Assembly: GCA_003313425.1 (NCBI GenBank)
Contig: NHZP01000020.1
Coordinates: 992,001-1,056,000, forward strand
Source of the DNA: Pseudopyrenochaeta lycopersici
Taxonomy: Eukaryota > Ascomycota > Dothideomycetes > Pleosporales > Pseudopyrenochaetaceae
Length of the DNA: 64,000 nt
Reading direction: 5' to 3'
In this document: piece after piece, positions 1-14,034 of the stretch
Numbering within the stretch: the first letter of the stretch is position 1
Layout of the letters: each line of letters starts with the position of its first letter
The notes under the pieces: model-generated
The model's input: the letters and a program-made list of their open reading frames with translations, nothing else
Told to the model about the DNA's origin: nothing
Databases searched by the model: none
Program-made: the position numbers and the translations under genes

Positions 1-3000
1 TTAAGAGGGGATAAGCAGCAAAGTCTATTATTGCGTAAACGCCTAATAAGGAGCTTAGTAAAAATAGCTATAGGTTAATTACTACAGCTTAAATACTTCT
101 AGGGTAGGTAATTATTAGAAGCTCTATCTTAGAGATTACCTAGCCTTTCTTTATTAGGTAGTCTTAGAGGTCCTTATATTCTTTACTTAAGAGCTACTTT
201 ATAATCTCCTCTTACTTACTAGCTGTTATAAGCGTTAACAATCTTGTTATAACTACCTTTAGGGTACAGTACTCCTCTAGTACCTAATAGTAGTTATAAG
301 CTTTATTTAGCTTATAGGAGCACTTATTTTACTTTTTTAGGGATTACTACTTATCTAAGCGTCCTCTAAACGTTATAAATACTCCTGCTTGCCTCCCTTT
401 TGCGTGCACGGCGTGCTCGTAGGTTATAACTAAGAAGATTTAGCTTAGCTTATCTAGTAAGATTATTAGTTCTCTAAGCGCTATGTTCTGCAGGATTTAA
501 TTATATATAGTCTATGCCTACTTAGAGGCGAGCTTTAGAGCTAGTGCCTCTAGGAAGTCTTACGCTGCGAGCTCTCCTTTTACTTTGTAGAGATTGTATA
601 TTTTTACTTTTATATGCAGAGTGTTCTACTTCTAGTACTACGCTTCTAGCGTTATATTCCCCTACTTCGCGATCTCTAGGTAATGTTAGTATTCTACTCT
701 AAGGTAGTTAATTGTACTAGCTTCTAAGGGAGCAAGCTTAACCTTAAGGGCTCGTATTAGAGCCTGCACAGTGTACTTTTTCTAAGATATAAGTAGTATT
801 ATAATTAGCGCTATAATCTCTATTAAGATAGTAGCTTAAACCTAATCTCTAACTTACTCTCCTAAAGATAAGGAAAATATATAATAGATACTCTTTCTAG
901 GGAAGAGTATCTAGATTTAAGTAGAACATACCTAGGACAATATTTTAGTTTAGAATCTTATTTATCTTATACTTAAGTTAAGTATATTTAGGAGGCTAAG
1001 TTTATAAAAGCTTCTATTAGATTTAGCGAATTTTTACCTATTTTTATAACTAATAATAACTAGTAATTTAAAGAATAGGTAAAGTAAGTAATAAGCTATA
1101 AAGTTAGGGCCTCTAAGGATTCTTTAGCTGTGCGAGAATTAGAGTCTTTTTTAGTTATATGTAAACTTAACTATTAAGCGTAATAGGAAAAGAGAAGGAA
1201 GTACACAGACAGTTAGGCTAATACCCTATATAAGAGGATAGCTAATAAAGTACAACTTATAGATATTCCTACAGTATTAGATATTAAGGAGTTTAGGCGT
1301 AAGGATTAGAAGTAATATACTATTAAACTGTAACTCTTAAGAAAAAGTCTAAGACCTCTTAATATAGGGCCTTTTAATTACCTTTTTAAATACAGATATA
1401 TAGTATTCTTATAAGGTATAAGATTAATACTAGAAAGGCTAGCCTTATAAAAGTTTAGATCTTAGTTAATAAAATTAGAAGTTTAGCTATTTACTAAAAT
1501 ATTAATAAATAGAGAAGGCGCAATTACTTTCACTTTGTCTAAGACAGGACAAATTATTAAGGATATATATCCTCTATATAAGATATAGACTATTAAACAT
1601 AAAGCTTAGTAAGAAAAATTATTCCTAATAGCGTAAGCTATTAAAGAAGAGGTAGTTATAATATTTAATAACAAACTTAATTAAGGAGTACTAGAAAGAT
1701 GCGCTAGTTAGTATAGAAACTTATAGTTTCTAGTTAAAAAGAAGGATAAGAGTTATTAGATAATACTTAAGTTAATTAAGATGAACGTAGTATCTCTTAG
1801 GGATACTAATCTGCCTCTAATAGTAGATAAATTCTCTAAGTATTTTAGTAGATATCGTATTCTGTCTCTTATAGATCTATTCTTAGGATATAACTAGATT
1901 ACACTTTATCTAGATAGTAGAGATATAACTGCCTTTTATACGCTAGTTAGTTTGCTTTAATACTGTACGATAGTTTAAGACGCGACTAACTTAGTTATAG
2001 TCTTTTAGCGAGTAGTTATAAAGATTATAAAAGATTATTAGCTATATACTATTCCTTTTATAAATAATATTACTACTAGTAGTCCTAAAACTAACTATAG
2101 AGGAGAAGAAGTATTTCTTAGAGTAAGAAGAGATATATTAGAATATATTTAATAGCTAGATAGGGCTCTAGCTAACGTAGAAAGAGCTAGAGCTATAATT
2201 TTAGATAAGAAGTATTATTAAAGAGTCTCTAGATTAGGGGTAGTTAGATATAAGGTTACTGCGCAAGAGAGATATCTAGATTAATAGAAAGTAGCTAAGA
2301 TTCTAGATTAGCTAGAATGCAGAAACGTAAGAGAAGTAAGGGCGTTTATAAGTATCTGTGTCTATTACAGGATATAAGTGCCTAGCTTTACTATTTGCGC
2401 AAAGCTCCTATTCTAGTTAATAAGGACTAGCGTTAAATAGATATAGTAGGAGGCTTAATAAAAGGCTATACGTACCTTAAAGTAATATATTACTTTAGCC
2501 CTAGTGTTAGTGAGTCCTAATTATAAGAATAGAGGTATGCTTTTTATAGTAGTAGACGTAAGTAAGGAAGGCGCAGGCGCGTCTCTTTAATAGATTAGAG
2601 TAGACAGAAAAAGATATCTATATTAATTTAAAAGTATAATATAGTTAAAAGCTAAGAGCCTCTAGTACTTAATAAAGCTTAAGTATAAGGCAGTATTATA
2701 GGCGCTAAAGAAATTTAAAACCCAGCTATAAAAATAATATTTTACTATTAAAAGAGACGCTTAGACGCTTATTTATTAACTTAATAGATTATCGCCTAAC
2801 GTTCCTAGGTTAGTCTAAAATAGGTAGCTTATAGCTATTCTTACCTAGGACTTTAATATTAAGTATATTCCTAGAAAGAAGAATATTATTACTAATATAT
2901 TGTTATGTTATCTAAAGCTAGAAGGATAGGAATAGCTAGACAAGACTAAAGATAACCTTAAAGATTTTATTAAAAACCTAGTTACTAACCTTAAGTTTAC

Positions 3001-4680
3001 CTTACCTACTAAGATAAGTAAAGTACTAAATAAGTAATACTTAGATAAGTTAGAAGTAATTACTTAGTTCTTAATAAGATTTAAGAAGCCTAAAGGCCTT
3101 ATAAGGGCACAACTTTAAGTGTAGAAAAAGAGGGTAATAAATTTCTTTATATAAGAAGGCTATCTATTCTAGAAGTCTATAAGGAATATAGCTATTTATT
3201 AAGTTATAAATAATCCTAATCTTAAGACTATAGCTATATAGGAAATATATTAATAGATTAGTTATAGAGGAGTAAACAGCGTCTATTTAATACTTACTTA
3301 ATAATACTAGTAGGAAAGGATATATAAGGAGGTGCGACGTATAATTATATTATATAAATAGTGCTAGTAAAGATTATTAAGTTATAAGTAAGAGATACTA
3401 ATAAATACCTACTATTACGCGTTATAGGAATAAGTTACTATAGACTTTGTTTACATACTACATTATTAAGAAAAGAAATTTATTATAATTGCATAAGAAT
3501 ACCTTAGCAGATAGCTAGAGGCATAAGTAATAGCTAATAATAAGTTATCTACTATTACTAAGTTTTTATATAAAGAAATCTTATATTACTAGAGTATAAT
3601 AAGGATACTTACTGTAGATAGCAGACCTAATTTTAGAAAGGTAGTTAAAGCCTTTACTAAAATTTATTATATTAGAAGGATCTAGGTATTAGTATATAAC
3701 CTTTAGGCTATAGGAAAAATTAAGGGTAGTTATAAGCTAATATATAACGCACTAGTAAAGCTTCCTAGACCTTAGGTTAATAATCTTCTAATAGTATTAT
3801 AGGGAGATAGAATTTCTACTTAGAGTTAGACTAGATACTCTCCTTATTAGTTAGTTACTAGTTAGAATCTAGTACTTCTAATTAAGCTTACTCTTCTAAT
3901 ACAGTAGATATTGCTATTTAAATAAGTAATATTAAGAGGCTAGTTATTAGCAGTATAAGCTATACAGCTAGATTTAAGGGATTAATTTCTTAAGGACGCA
4001 GTATTAAAAACTAAGTGCCTATAATATAAAAAGAAGGAATACTAAGATAATTATAGAGAGATTTATTAAGAGGAAATTAAATAAGATAACTTTATACTAA
4101 TATAGGACTTAGCTAAAGACATTAATATATTAAGAGATAAGAAGCTTACGAGCAGATAGCTAAGACTATATAAAGTCTTTTATACTAACTAAGATAAAGG
4201 TAACTATTAACTTATAGACCTTAACAGCATATAATTTAGAAATACTACCCTAGGATAGAGACTTAAACTATAGGTACCTTAAGATAAAAGTAAGGTTACT
4301 TAGGAGTATTAAGGTTATATAAAGCTATAGGATCCTTCGTTATAAGATACTAAAGCTAACCTTTTACTACTACCTGCTTAATCTAATAACTCTTAAGATA
4401 ATAAGTTTATAGTTATCAAGAATCCTAACTAAGCCGCGATTTAGTTATAAGAGATAGAGAATAATCCTCCTATAAACTTAGATTTATCTAAAGATATAAT
4501 ACAGCTAACTATGTATAGCTATCCTATTATTATACTAAGATCTTTAATAGAGACTAAGAGACGATAATATGTTTAAATACCTAATTTAGAAATTAATTCT
4601 AACTTAGAAGATAAGCTTACTTAAGCCTAAGGGACAGGCTTTTATCTTAAAGCAGGGGAGAGGCTGTATTTCCTTTGTTA
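1..4680 (+). mobile_element. RIP-degraded Ty3/Gypsy retrotransposon remnant
   Basis: The tract is extremely rich in TpA and poor in CpA/TpG, and stop codons interrupt every frame. Around 1745-1945 the plus frame still reads as the start of a Gypsy reverse transcriptase, with LPLIVDKFSKYF, then ILSLIDLFLGYN and SRDITAFYT. This is the region before the catalytic YxDD box in Ty3/Gypsy pol. Further pol-like text follows with many TAG/TAA codons, and a purine run near 4650-4665 may be the polypurine tract. The part before about 900 gives no recognisable protein and may be another element. No LTR pair could be matched, and the left end lies outside the window. It is certainly non-functional. Confidence 0.75.
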
Positions 4681-5960
4681 AATTTTCGTATATTTTTATA
4701 TATTTAGTATTATACACACGCAGCGTAACCCCCTAGATATATAAAAATAAGTTAAAATTAAACGAAATATTATTTAGAGTCGCTGGGAGGTTAATCTCCT
4801 TATTACACGATTAAAAATAGTAGAGAAACTAGGGTATTAAAGAATCTAGCTAATTAGTAATTACTAGGTAAGCTTAGCGAGACCTGCTAAAATCTAATTA
4901 GCTGGACAACTTAATATCTGCGCTAACAGCAGCAACGTAACTACGAGATTACAGAGCGACAATTTAAAGATGCAGAATTAATTAAAGGAGGTAAAAGATA
5001 AGATAATTAATATTTTAAAGTGTAAAGGTAAGTTTATAGCTGCGTTTAGCAGTAAGATAAGACCTGCTTAGGAAACGTTCCTAAGTAGCTTACTCTTAAG
5101 AGGACCTGCTATACTAGCTAATTAGGTAATAAGAAGAAGTTAAAATAATAGCAACTTTACCTTTTACTATGTTGACGAGCCTTGGCGGGGCTTTTAAGTA
5201 AAGTTAAGGAGGGAAAGAGACCTTCTACTGCTTAAACCCCCTCTAAATCTTAAGCCTGTAGTTAATCTTATAGGGCCTAAGTTTCTCTTTCTTACTTCCT
5301 ATTACTATCTATTAAAACTTTCTAAGGTAGATATATAAGTACTTATTAGGTATAAACTTTAAGTAATGTTACAGCTGCCTTAGACACCTAAATAGCCTAA
5401 GAAGCGTCTACCCCTACTATTAAACCTAAATCCTTAACTAACTATAACTATAATTAAGCCTACGCTAATAGAGATTATACAATTTACTAGTAAAGAAGCT
5501 ATTAAAGACTATAGAACTAAGCTTAAGCGTTATAGTAACGTAAAGTCCCTTAGCACGCAGGGATTACAGTAGACACTTAGGTTTAAAGCTTACTGTAAGT
5601 CTCGCCTATTAAACAGAAAGGTATAGTAGATTATTAGATAGTAGCCTTAGCAACTTACTTTAATAAGACTTATAGTGACTAGAGAATTTCTAAAAGAAAG
5701 ACTAAGCCTAATATTGCAGTATAGAGGCATCGCTGCTTTTAAGTAGTAATATCTTATACTTAAGGACATAGATACTTATAAGAAGAAGAGGAAAAAAGAG
5801 ATAGAGAGCGCGTTTGCCTATCTAGACGAACACTATTAGTATATACTATAGTAAGTTCTTATTCTATATTCTGTTTAGGTAGTATACTTACACTCTAGCG
5901 TGACAGCAGTCTAATAGTTACTGCGCAGGACCTTACTAGATACTCTTACTCCCTTCCTTA
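4681..5960. repeat. Anonymous RIP-mutated repetitive DNA
   Basis: AT-rich sequence with the same TpA-saturated composition as its neighbours. Short plus-strand open stretches around 5500-5850 (charged, Lys/Arg-rich) suggest a former coding region, but no domain could be recognised. No gene is supported. Confidence 0.4.
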
Positions 5961-6441
5961 ATATAGTGTGCCGATGCACTTGGTGACCTGGTCACCTGGC
6001 CACTAAGGGCATCTCAGCTAGTTAGATGCAGCAGTTCAGATGCAGCAGCTCAGGCCACAGCAGCTTAGGCCACAACAGCTCAGACTTCAAGGCAATTAAG
6101 CGAGATTAGCAGAAAAATAAGGATATAAGGAGGCAGGCAGGCGGAGAATATCAAAGGAACGATCGAGGAATCCAAGCATCTACTATCGAAGGAACAATCC
6201 AGGAATCCAAGCATCCACTATCCAAGGATCTACTATCCAGAAATAATTAAGACAGTACAGACAGATAGACAGATACAGCTACTACAGTTTATTACCCCCC
6301 CCTATTATTGTTCATCCTTGTTTACCTACCTCCTACCTCTCATCTCATCCTTGATGGGATGACTACTTAGCTGTGTTCAGTGAGCTCAAGGCTACCATCA
6401 ACAGGGAGAAGTTGGCTGAGGCCTCTGTTCCTGCACAATAG
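5961..6441. repeat. Weakly mutated block at the head of an unclassified repeat
   Basis: Unlike its surroundings this block keeps many CA and TG dinucleotides. It holds a short palindrome (ggtgacctggtcacc near 5980), repeated cagcagctcaggccaca-like words near 6030-6080, and repeated words around 'aatccaagcatc' at 6170-6240. Its last 55 bases (6387-6441) are almost identical to 19908-19962, including the word gagaagttggctgaggcctc. That match links this block to the unclassified repeat downstream. It could be the 5' leader or first exon of that element. Confidence 0.5.
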
Positions 6442-7889
6442 CTCTTTACTATTAATAATAATCTATAAAGAGGAGATAAGATAGATTTATTAATATTACT
6501 AACTAGGAAGAAGTACGTTAGTAGATAGCTAATATACCTAGTTAGATAAAGAAAGTATTATAAGGACAGTAACACTAAGTTGCGTAGTATTATTAATAAG
6601 TATAAGATACCTACCTCTAAGATTATAGCAGATAATATAGACACGCGCTTTAGATAAGGGTACCTTAACTAGATATTCTAGATAGAGGTAATTAAATAGT
6701 ATAGAAAGTAATTATATATAGAGATAAAGCTTCCTCTAAATATAACTATTCTGCCTAAGTAGCTATAAGAGAATTCTTTTAGGTATTATAAGTAGACTAA
6801 GTTACTTCTTCCTACTGCTAGTAATAGTAAGAATAATTCTGTAACTAAGGTTAGCGTCTAGATAACAGCCTTAGTAATAACTGCCTCTAAACGTGCTAGA
6901 AGCTAAAGCCCTACTACTTTATTAAATATTAGAGGGCGTACGTAAGTTATTAAGCCTTCTAGTCTTAGTTACTAACGCATAAGTAAAGAATTTAGAAGTA
7001 ATATCTAGAATAAGTTAGAGAAGCTAGGCAAGCCTTAACTAGACAGACTGTCTATTACAGCTAAAAGTATTTAAGAAATCTAGCTAGAAGAATAATATTT
7101 AAGAAGAAATAGGCGAACTTAATAATAAGTTAAGGTAGTAGAGGCCCTTTAAGAGAAATTCTGTCTTAGACAGCGTTAGAGATTTCCTTCTACGCAGCCT
7201 CTTACTCTAGATAAGATTCGCGTAAGAGACTTAGAGTTAGTAAGGTAGTTACGTAAAGAGTTAGAAATACTGCTAGTAACACTTAATAATAGTATTAACG
7301 TTTAAGACTTAATTAAAGAAGACATCTCGCTTAAAACTAGCATTGCAGTAAAATCGTGTAAGGGATGTAACTGTATAAATAAACAGTCTACTCTAGTTAA
7401 GATAACCGCGTTACTTATATCTAGGAAGTTAAATAATAGTAAGCACGTCTAGCTAATTAATAGTTAGTATTAAGAGTATGTAAATTTCAGCACTCTTAAG
7501 GATAGGCAGAGTAGTTAGGTATTTAACTATCGTAGGGTGTGCTAGTAATATTACTATTACGTAGCTAGTAAGATAGGCCTGCTTACTTAAAGCCTTAGTA
7601 TTTTAAATATAGTTTAGCTGCTTAAGATACTATACTATTATTAGGATTAATAAGGTTAGCTTTTAATTAGACCTAGTAACTTAAGTTCTATTCTTAGCTC
7701 TATTTTAAGGAGACTATACGCATTAAGACTTAAAGAGCTATTATTATTACCTAGTAAAAGTTTAAGTCTAAATTAACTAAGATAAAGTTACTAAGGCTCT
7801 TAATTAGGGAGTATATATTAAAGTATTTAAGGAATACAGTAGTATTACTTACGATGCCTTTAGCTAGACTTTTAAGGATCCTAAGCTAG
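6442..7889 (+). mobile_element. Unclassified repeat family A, copy 1, left part
   Basis: RIP-mutated former coding sequence on the plus strand: long stretches read through if TAG/TAA are taken as mutated CAG/CAA codons. The protein text is basic and matches no family I can name. The 3' part of this piece aligns with about 17200-18060, so it is a dispersed repeat. It is broken exactly at 7889 by the LTR retrotransposon that follows, and resumes at 14943. Confidence 0.5.
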
Positions 7890-8321
7890 TGTTACGACCC
7901 AGGAATATACCGAGTGACAACCGCCTTAAGAAGCCCCGCGGCCTGGTACGTGCGCCGAAGCACAAGGCTGCACCTAAGGCAACACGTAACTCATCACGAG
8001 TCTCACGGTCTTAGGAATCTTACACGCCGACAGTTAGTCTCTATGTAAGACTCTGTGAGAATAGTACAGTCTTATAAGACTCCTTATGTATATAGGTTAC
8101 AGTAATAAACCCTTATAGCTTATTATGTTCAACTTAATATTATACCTTATAGTATAGTAATAGTAATACTAATTATTCTTAACCCTTAATACTCTTTACA
8201 GAAGCGCCCTCTTACTATCTTAGTATTAAACCCCCTTCTATCTAGTCCCTTACTCTATCCTAGAGAACTTACCTTATAGTCTTATTAATTATCTTTACTA
8301 ATAGCCTTTAAGATCTTTACA
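7890..8321 (+). repeat. 5' long terminal repeat of the Gypsy element
   Basis: 432 bp, TG...CA ends. It aligns over its whole length with 14511-14942. At many places it keeps CA where the 3' LTR has TA (for example in cgaagcacaagg and catcacgagtctcacgg). At a few it has TA where the 3' LTR keeps TG. The two copies were therefore mutated independently after insertion. Confidence 0.95.
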
Positions 8322-8399
8322 CTTTAAACACCCTTAAGATAAGTAACACTTATATAGAAAACGCAGCCTACTGTACTACTAGACTAGGCAACGCTGTTG

Positions 8400-9260
8400 C
8401 TAAACTAGACCTCTTCTATAGAGATTAGTTTAAGCTTAAAGAATAGCTACTCTAATTTAACCTGTTCTTTAAGTTTAATGCGACTACTATAGACAACGAC
8501 GACTAAGCAGTACTTATAACGAGTTACATAAGAGGCGAAGCTGCTAAGTAGGTAAAGCCTTACTTAGTTAAGTACCTAGACAAAGGAACTAAACTAAAGG
8601 AGCTAATTAAGATATTTAAAGACAGAAGAGAGTTTAAGACACGCATGCGATAAGCATTTAGACTACTAAACAAGACTACTATCGCAGAACGTAAAATCTA
8701 GAATATGCAACAAACCTAGTCTATAGCTGACTACGCTAACAAGTTTTTAGGTTATGCTAGGCAAACTAACTAGAACGACGACACCCTAAAAACTATATAT
8801 AAACAAGGCCTAAAAGCAGACGTATAAACTAAACTAATACGCTCTATTATAGGTATTACCACGCTAGACAACCTAATTAACGAAACTATCTAACTAGATG
8901 CAGAGCTCTACGAGCTCCGTGTGCGACTTAGAGGACGACTACTAGGATAAATAAAAGAAGATAAGAAACCCTAGGAGGATTATCGCAATAAGCTAAACAA
9001 TAGTTGCCCACGACACTAGTATTAACCACAGAGAGTGCCTAGACAATACATATCTAGAGGCCCTAAGGCAATACATCTAGACAACCTTAATAGAGAAAAG
9101 TTAAGTAAGGGCGGGAAAAAGAAAGAAACTACCTATTTTAACTGTAACAAGAAAGGCTATATAGCTAAAGACTGTAGGAAGAAGAATAAGGTAACCCCAT
9201 AGATTAACATAATGGTCGTGAAAGAAGAAAATAGCGACAACAAAACATAGGAAGTCGTTG
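8400..9260 (+). pseudogene. gag pseudogene of the Gypsy element
   Basis: Gag-like reading frame on the plus strand with several TAG/TAA stops. Near 9131-9180 the text reads YFNCNKKGYIAKDC. This is a CCHC zinc knuckle in which the first Cys and the His have both become Tyr. Both changes fit RIP (TGT to TAT, CAT to TAT). The nucleic-acid-binding finger is therefore lost as well as the frame. Confidence 0.8.
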
Positions 9261-11099
9261 CAACTCAAGAGGAAAAGGCTTAAGATACAGAGCTGTCACC
9301 GCCACCTTACTAGGAACCTATTAAGAAAGGGATCCCTAGAACCTAGTATAGCGAGGACAAGAGTAATAGCTCCTTGTCCCTAGTCTATGAAGATACTACA
9401 GAAGACCTTAGTAATACTATAGTACTCCTAACTAAGGAGTAAAAAAGGGAGAACCTCTAGAGACGACATTAACTAGGAACCCTAAGGCTATTAACGCCTA
9501 CAGAAGCGGAAAAAGATATTGCAGAACTTAACTGCTAACTACGCGCATAATATATGTACAAGGTATAGTATATTAACGCGCTAACCTTAGTAGAATAGGA
9601 AGCAGCTATAGTATAAGGAATAAGTATAATTATCTTAGCTAAATAAGTAATATAAGATATATTATAAGAATATTACTAATACCTTAAATATTACGCGAAG
9701 ATAATATAGGAGTAGGCAGAGAAAGCTAAGGAAGTATAGCAACCCGCAAGCGTTAGGGACGCACTACAGAAACTTTAACAAGCTAGATAAATATAGGCAC
9801 TAAAACCCCTAATAGTTAAGGCCCCTAAATATGTATTATAACGCTAAATAATACTACTATTAACATAGGAAGACGCCTTCTATGTACTTAATACTTAGGA
9901 CCCTATATAATAAGGGTATCTTTAAGTTAATTTCTATAGTAAGATTATACTTATAGATAGTAAGAAAGAAGATATTTATACTTAGCTTAAATAATAAATG
10001 TATTAGGAGGACGATAAAGAGAATATTAACCCTCTCTAGTACCTTATAGAAGAAGAAGCCTAAGAAATATATAAGCACGCTAAGGTAGCTTAGACCCTAC
10101 ATACTATGCGTAAAGGACTGCAGAAACTAGTACTAGATTACTTAATAGATCTACGTAACAAGTAACATAGTGTTATCTACTAGTCTTTCTGTACTATAGA
10201 CCTATGCACAATACACTATTTAAGTAAAATAGAATAAGGATACTTCTCTTACTCGTTTTACTAATATAAATACTAATAGTATAATTATCTTAAAGTAAAA
10301 TATAATAACTACTTATAAAATAAGAGGACTGTCCTCTATTTTCTAGGGAATAATAACCCTGCAGCTACTATAGTAATACAGCTAGTCTTTAATAGAGAAT
10401 ATAATTAGCGGTAATAGCAAACGTACCTTAACTCTAACTATCTTAAGCATAAAGACGTTAAGACACTAAATAGGTATTAAGAGGAGCCTTTTTTAGAGTC
10501 GCGCCTACTAATAGGTAAGAATTGTAAACTCTATATATAATAGGCACACAAGAACTCCTTAAGCTAAGTATTAAGCTTAATAGAAACTAGATAAAGGTAT
10601 TAGTAGATTCTAGAGTATAACAAAGCTATATTTCTGCGCGAGCGATAGAATAAGCTAGCCTTATTCTATTATTAAAATTAGTACTATATCTATTAATAGT
10701 AGCTAATAGATAACTAATACTATTAGAGTCTGTAATTATATATAAAGTACAGAACGTGCAACTTATTATCTAGAACTATAGGGAGGCAATTAACCTAGAC
10801 GTCTTTAGACTATTATAATATAACGTAATACTAGGACTCCTATAGTTAAGAGAATACAGCCTAGATATAAATTAGAAAAGGAAAAAGTTCTTGTTTAAAT
10901 GCTGTAGAACAGACGCAACTACGAGCAAGCCTACGCTGCGGCTGAGTACCTAGGTAGATAAGAAGATAATAATTAGGATCCTTACTTTAAATAAGGACAA
11001 CCTTAAGACACGAGGGTCTAACTTAGTAGGTACTAATAGAAGGCCCTTAGACTAATAAGCTAGAGTTAAGGAGTAAAGCGCAACTCTAGTAATCCCTAA

Positions 11100-13850
11100 T
11101 AAGTATAAAGAATATAAGTTACTCTTTTAGGAAGAGATAACTATAAAAGTATTACTTAAATATTAACCTTAGGATTATAAAATAATCTTATAGGAAGGAA
11201 AGTAACTAACTTTTAGCTTAATTTATAGTTTATTAGAAAAAGAACTTAAAACCCTACGCGAATATATTAAGATAAACTTAAAGAAAAAATTTATTAGAGA
11301 ATTATAGTTACTAGTAAGATACCCTATACTATTTATACTAAAGAAAAATAAGAAGTTAAGATTATGCGTTAACTACTAGAAGCTTAATAATATTATAATA
11401 AAGAATTAATACCCCTTACTAAATATAGCAGAACTATAAGATTAACTAGCTTTTGTAAAAGTCTTTATAGTATTAGACTTAAGAAGAGCGTATAACTTTA
11501 TTTATATAAAGAAAGGCAAAGAATAAAAGACTACGTTTAGAACACGCTACAGCTACTACAAGTATATAGTAATACTTTTTAGTCTTACTAACGCACTAGC
11601 TATATGCTAGGCACTTATTAATAATATATTAAGAGAACACCTAGATATATTTATTATTGTATACCTTAATAATATCTATATATACTTAGGTAATCTATAG
11701 GAATATATTAAGCACGTTAAAATAGTTCTTGCCTGTTTAGGAAGATTTAGGTTACTACTTAAACCTAAGAAATATAAGTTCTATAAAGAAGAAGTTAAAT
11801 TCTTAAGATATATAGTAGGTGTATATAGAGTAAAGATAAGCAAAGAAAAAATAAGAGTAGTAAAAGAATAGCCTAAACCTAAAATAGTTAAAGATATATA
11901 TTATTTATACAATTTATTAACTTTAACTAATAATTTATTAAGGACTTCTCTAAGAAATCTATCCTACTTACTAAACTTATAAGGAAAAAGATAAAATAGG
12001 AATAAGGAAATAAATAGAGAAAAGTATTCTAGACGCTTAAAGAAGCCTATATTATACTACTAGTATTAATTATATTTTAAATAGGAGAACCTCTATAGTT
12101 TAAAATAGATGCCTTAGACCTTATACTAGGTGTAATAGTAAAATAAGAACGCAATAGGAAATAGCACCTAATTACTTACTACTCTAGGAAGTTTATAGAC
12201 CCTAAGGAGTAATATAACGTGCAAAATAAAGAGCTTATAGTAATTATTAACGCTCTTAACTACTAGCAGATCTACGCAGGGAGCTGCTTAGATCTTATAA
12301 TATTTATAGATTATAAGAACTTAGTTAATTATACTACTACTAAAGATTTAAACTAAAGACAGGTTAGATAGGCTAAAATATTAAGATAATATAAATTTAA
12401 GATTATATATACGCTAAGAAAGGATAACAGCAGAGCTAATACTCTTAGCTGCAGATTAGATATCGCAGGAATAAAAGTAATAGTTAGCAATGCTATCCTT
12501 TAAGTAAAGTAGGACAGAAGCCTAGGACCTAATAAGTTATTAAATAATACTATAATAATTACGTCTAAAGTACCTAAAGAATTATAAGAGGTAATTATCT
12601 AACAACACTACGATAACCTAGTATATAGTTACCTAGGAATTAAGAGAATAATAGAACTTATATAGTAATACTATAGCTTTAAAAATATAAAGGCTAAAGT
12701 TAAATAGTTTATTAAGAAATATACGGACTATTATAAAAACAAATATAGTACCGACGTACCTTATAGAGAAATGTAAGCTATAGAGCTACCTAACGAACCT
12801 TAGGTAGACATTTCTATAGACTTTGTAACAGGGTTACTACTGTCTAAAGATCCTGCAACAGGAATTAAGTATAATGCTATCTTTAATATAGTCTGCAGGT
12901 TTACAAAAGCAGCGGAGATAATACTATTTAGAAATAGCTATAACACAGAATAACTAGCATTTGTTGTCTTAGACAGATTAATATAATATTATAGTATACC
13001 TAAGTTAATTATTAGTGATAGAGACAAGCTCTTTACATCTAACTTCTGGTCTACACTAATAGCCGCGATAGGAATAAAAAGAAAATTGTTAACAGCCTAT
13101 TACCTATAAACAGACAAACAGATAGAAAGAATAAACAGAATAATAAAAACCTACCTAAAGATTTACAGTAATTAATAACAAAATAATTAGGTTTTATTAC
13201 TACTAATAGCATAACTAGCCTATAATAACAAATTGTTAGAATTAACTAGAAAGACACTATTCTTTTCTAACTACAGGAGACACCCTAATCTCTTTATAAA
13301 GTTATATCTTAGCAGAAAAGCTAAAGCAGCTATAAAAATAGCTAAAGAAATAAAGAAAATACATAAATAACTCTAAGAAAACCTTAAGAAAGTATAACGT
13401 AATAGTATTTCTTACTAAAATAAGAAAAGAAAAATAACACCTTAGCTAAAGAAGGGGGATAAAGCATACTTACTTACGAAAAATCTACGTAACAAGCGAC
13501 TAAGCAAGGGACTTAATTATGTTAAAGTTAGACTATTTTTAGTTAAAGAATAAAACAAACCTGTAAATTATATACTTAAGCTACTACTAGATATAAAGAT
13601 CTACCTATGCTTTTATATCTCTAAATTAGAACTAGCTAACCCTGTAACGCTATTACAGAAAATATTCTAATATAAACTAGAGGAAGAAAATAAGTTTAAA
13701 GTTAAAAAAATCTAGGGATACTAATAAAATAGAAGAGTTAACAACCTAGAGTTAAGCTTTAGCTACATAGTTAAATAGAAAGGATACCTAAGCGCAGAAA
13801 GTACGTAGGAACTAGAGGAACACCTAAGAGACTATTAAGAGAAAATTAGA
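11100..13850 (+). pseudogene. pol pseudogene (RT, RNase H, integrase)
   Basis: Plus-strand remnants appear in order. Reverse transcriptase lies at about 11320-11900, with LFILKKNKKLRLCVNY, FRTRYSYYKY and the catalytic box reading YLNNI where the family has YxDD. Both catalytic aspartates are thus changed to Asn by G-to-A. An RNase H-like segment lies at about 12080-12480. The integrase core lies at about 12790-13300, with SIDFVTGLLLSKD and SDRDKLFTSNFW. Stops are frequent throughout. The C-terminal part to about 13850 may be a chromodomain or linker, but I could not recognise it. Confidence 0.85.
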
Positions 13851-14034
13851 GAATACTAGAAAAGAGAGGAAGCTAAGAAGAAGAAATAACAAACTTAGGA
13901 GACTTATTATAATTCTAAGGGTACCTAGCTAGAAGACTTAAGCGGGCCTAGTTCCTAGAACAGTAACTAATCTATAATAGCGGCGCCTAAGAGAGCCCTA
14001 GGGTTAACTAAAGCTAACTTAGAATTTAAGGACT

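Noticed and set aside
9860..10078. 72-codon minus-strand hydrophobic frame inside the Gypsy element
   Set aside because: Product of AT-rich RIPped DNA in gag/pol, with Phe/Ile/Leu/Tyr-rich text and no gene context.
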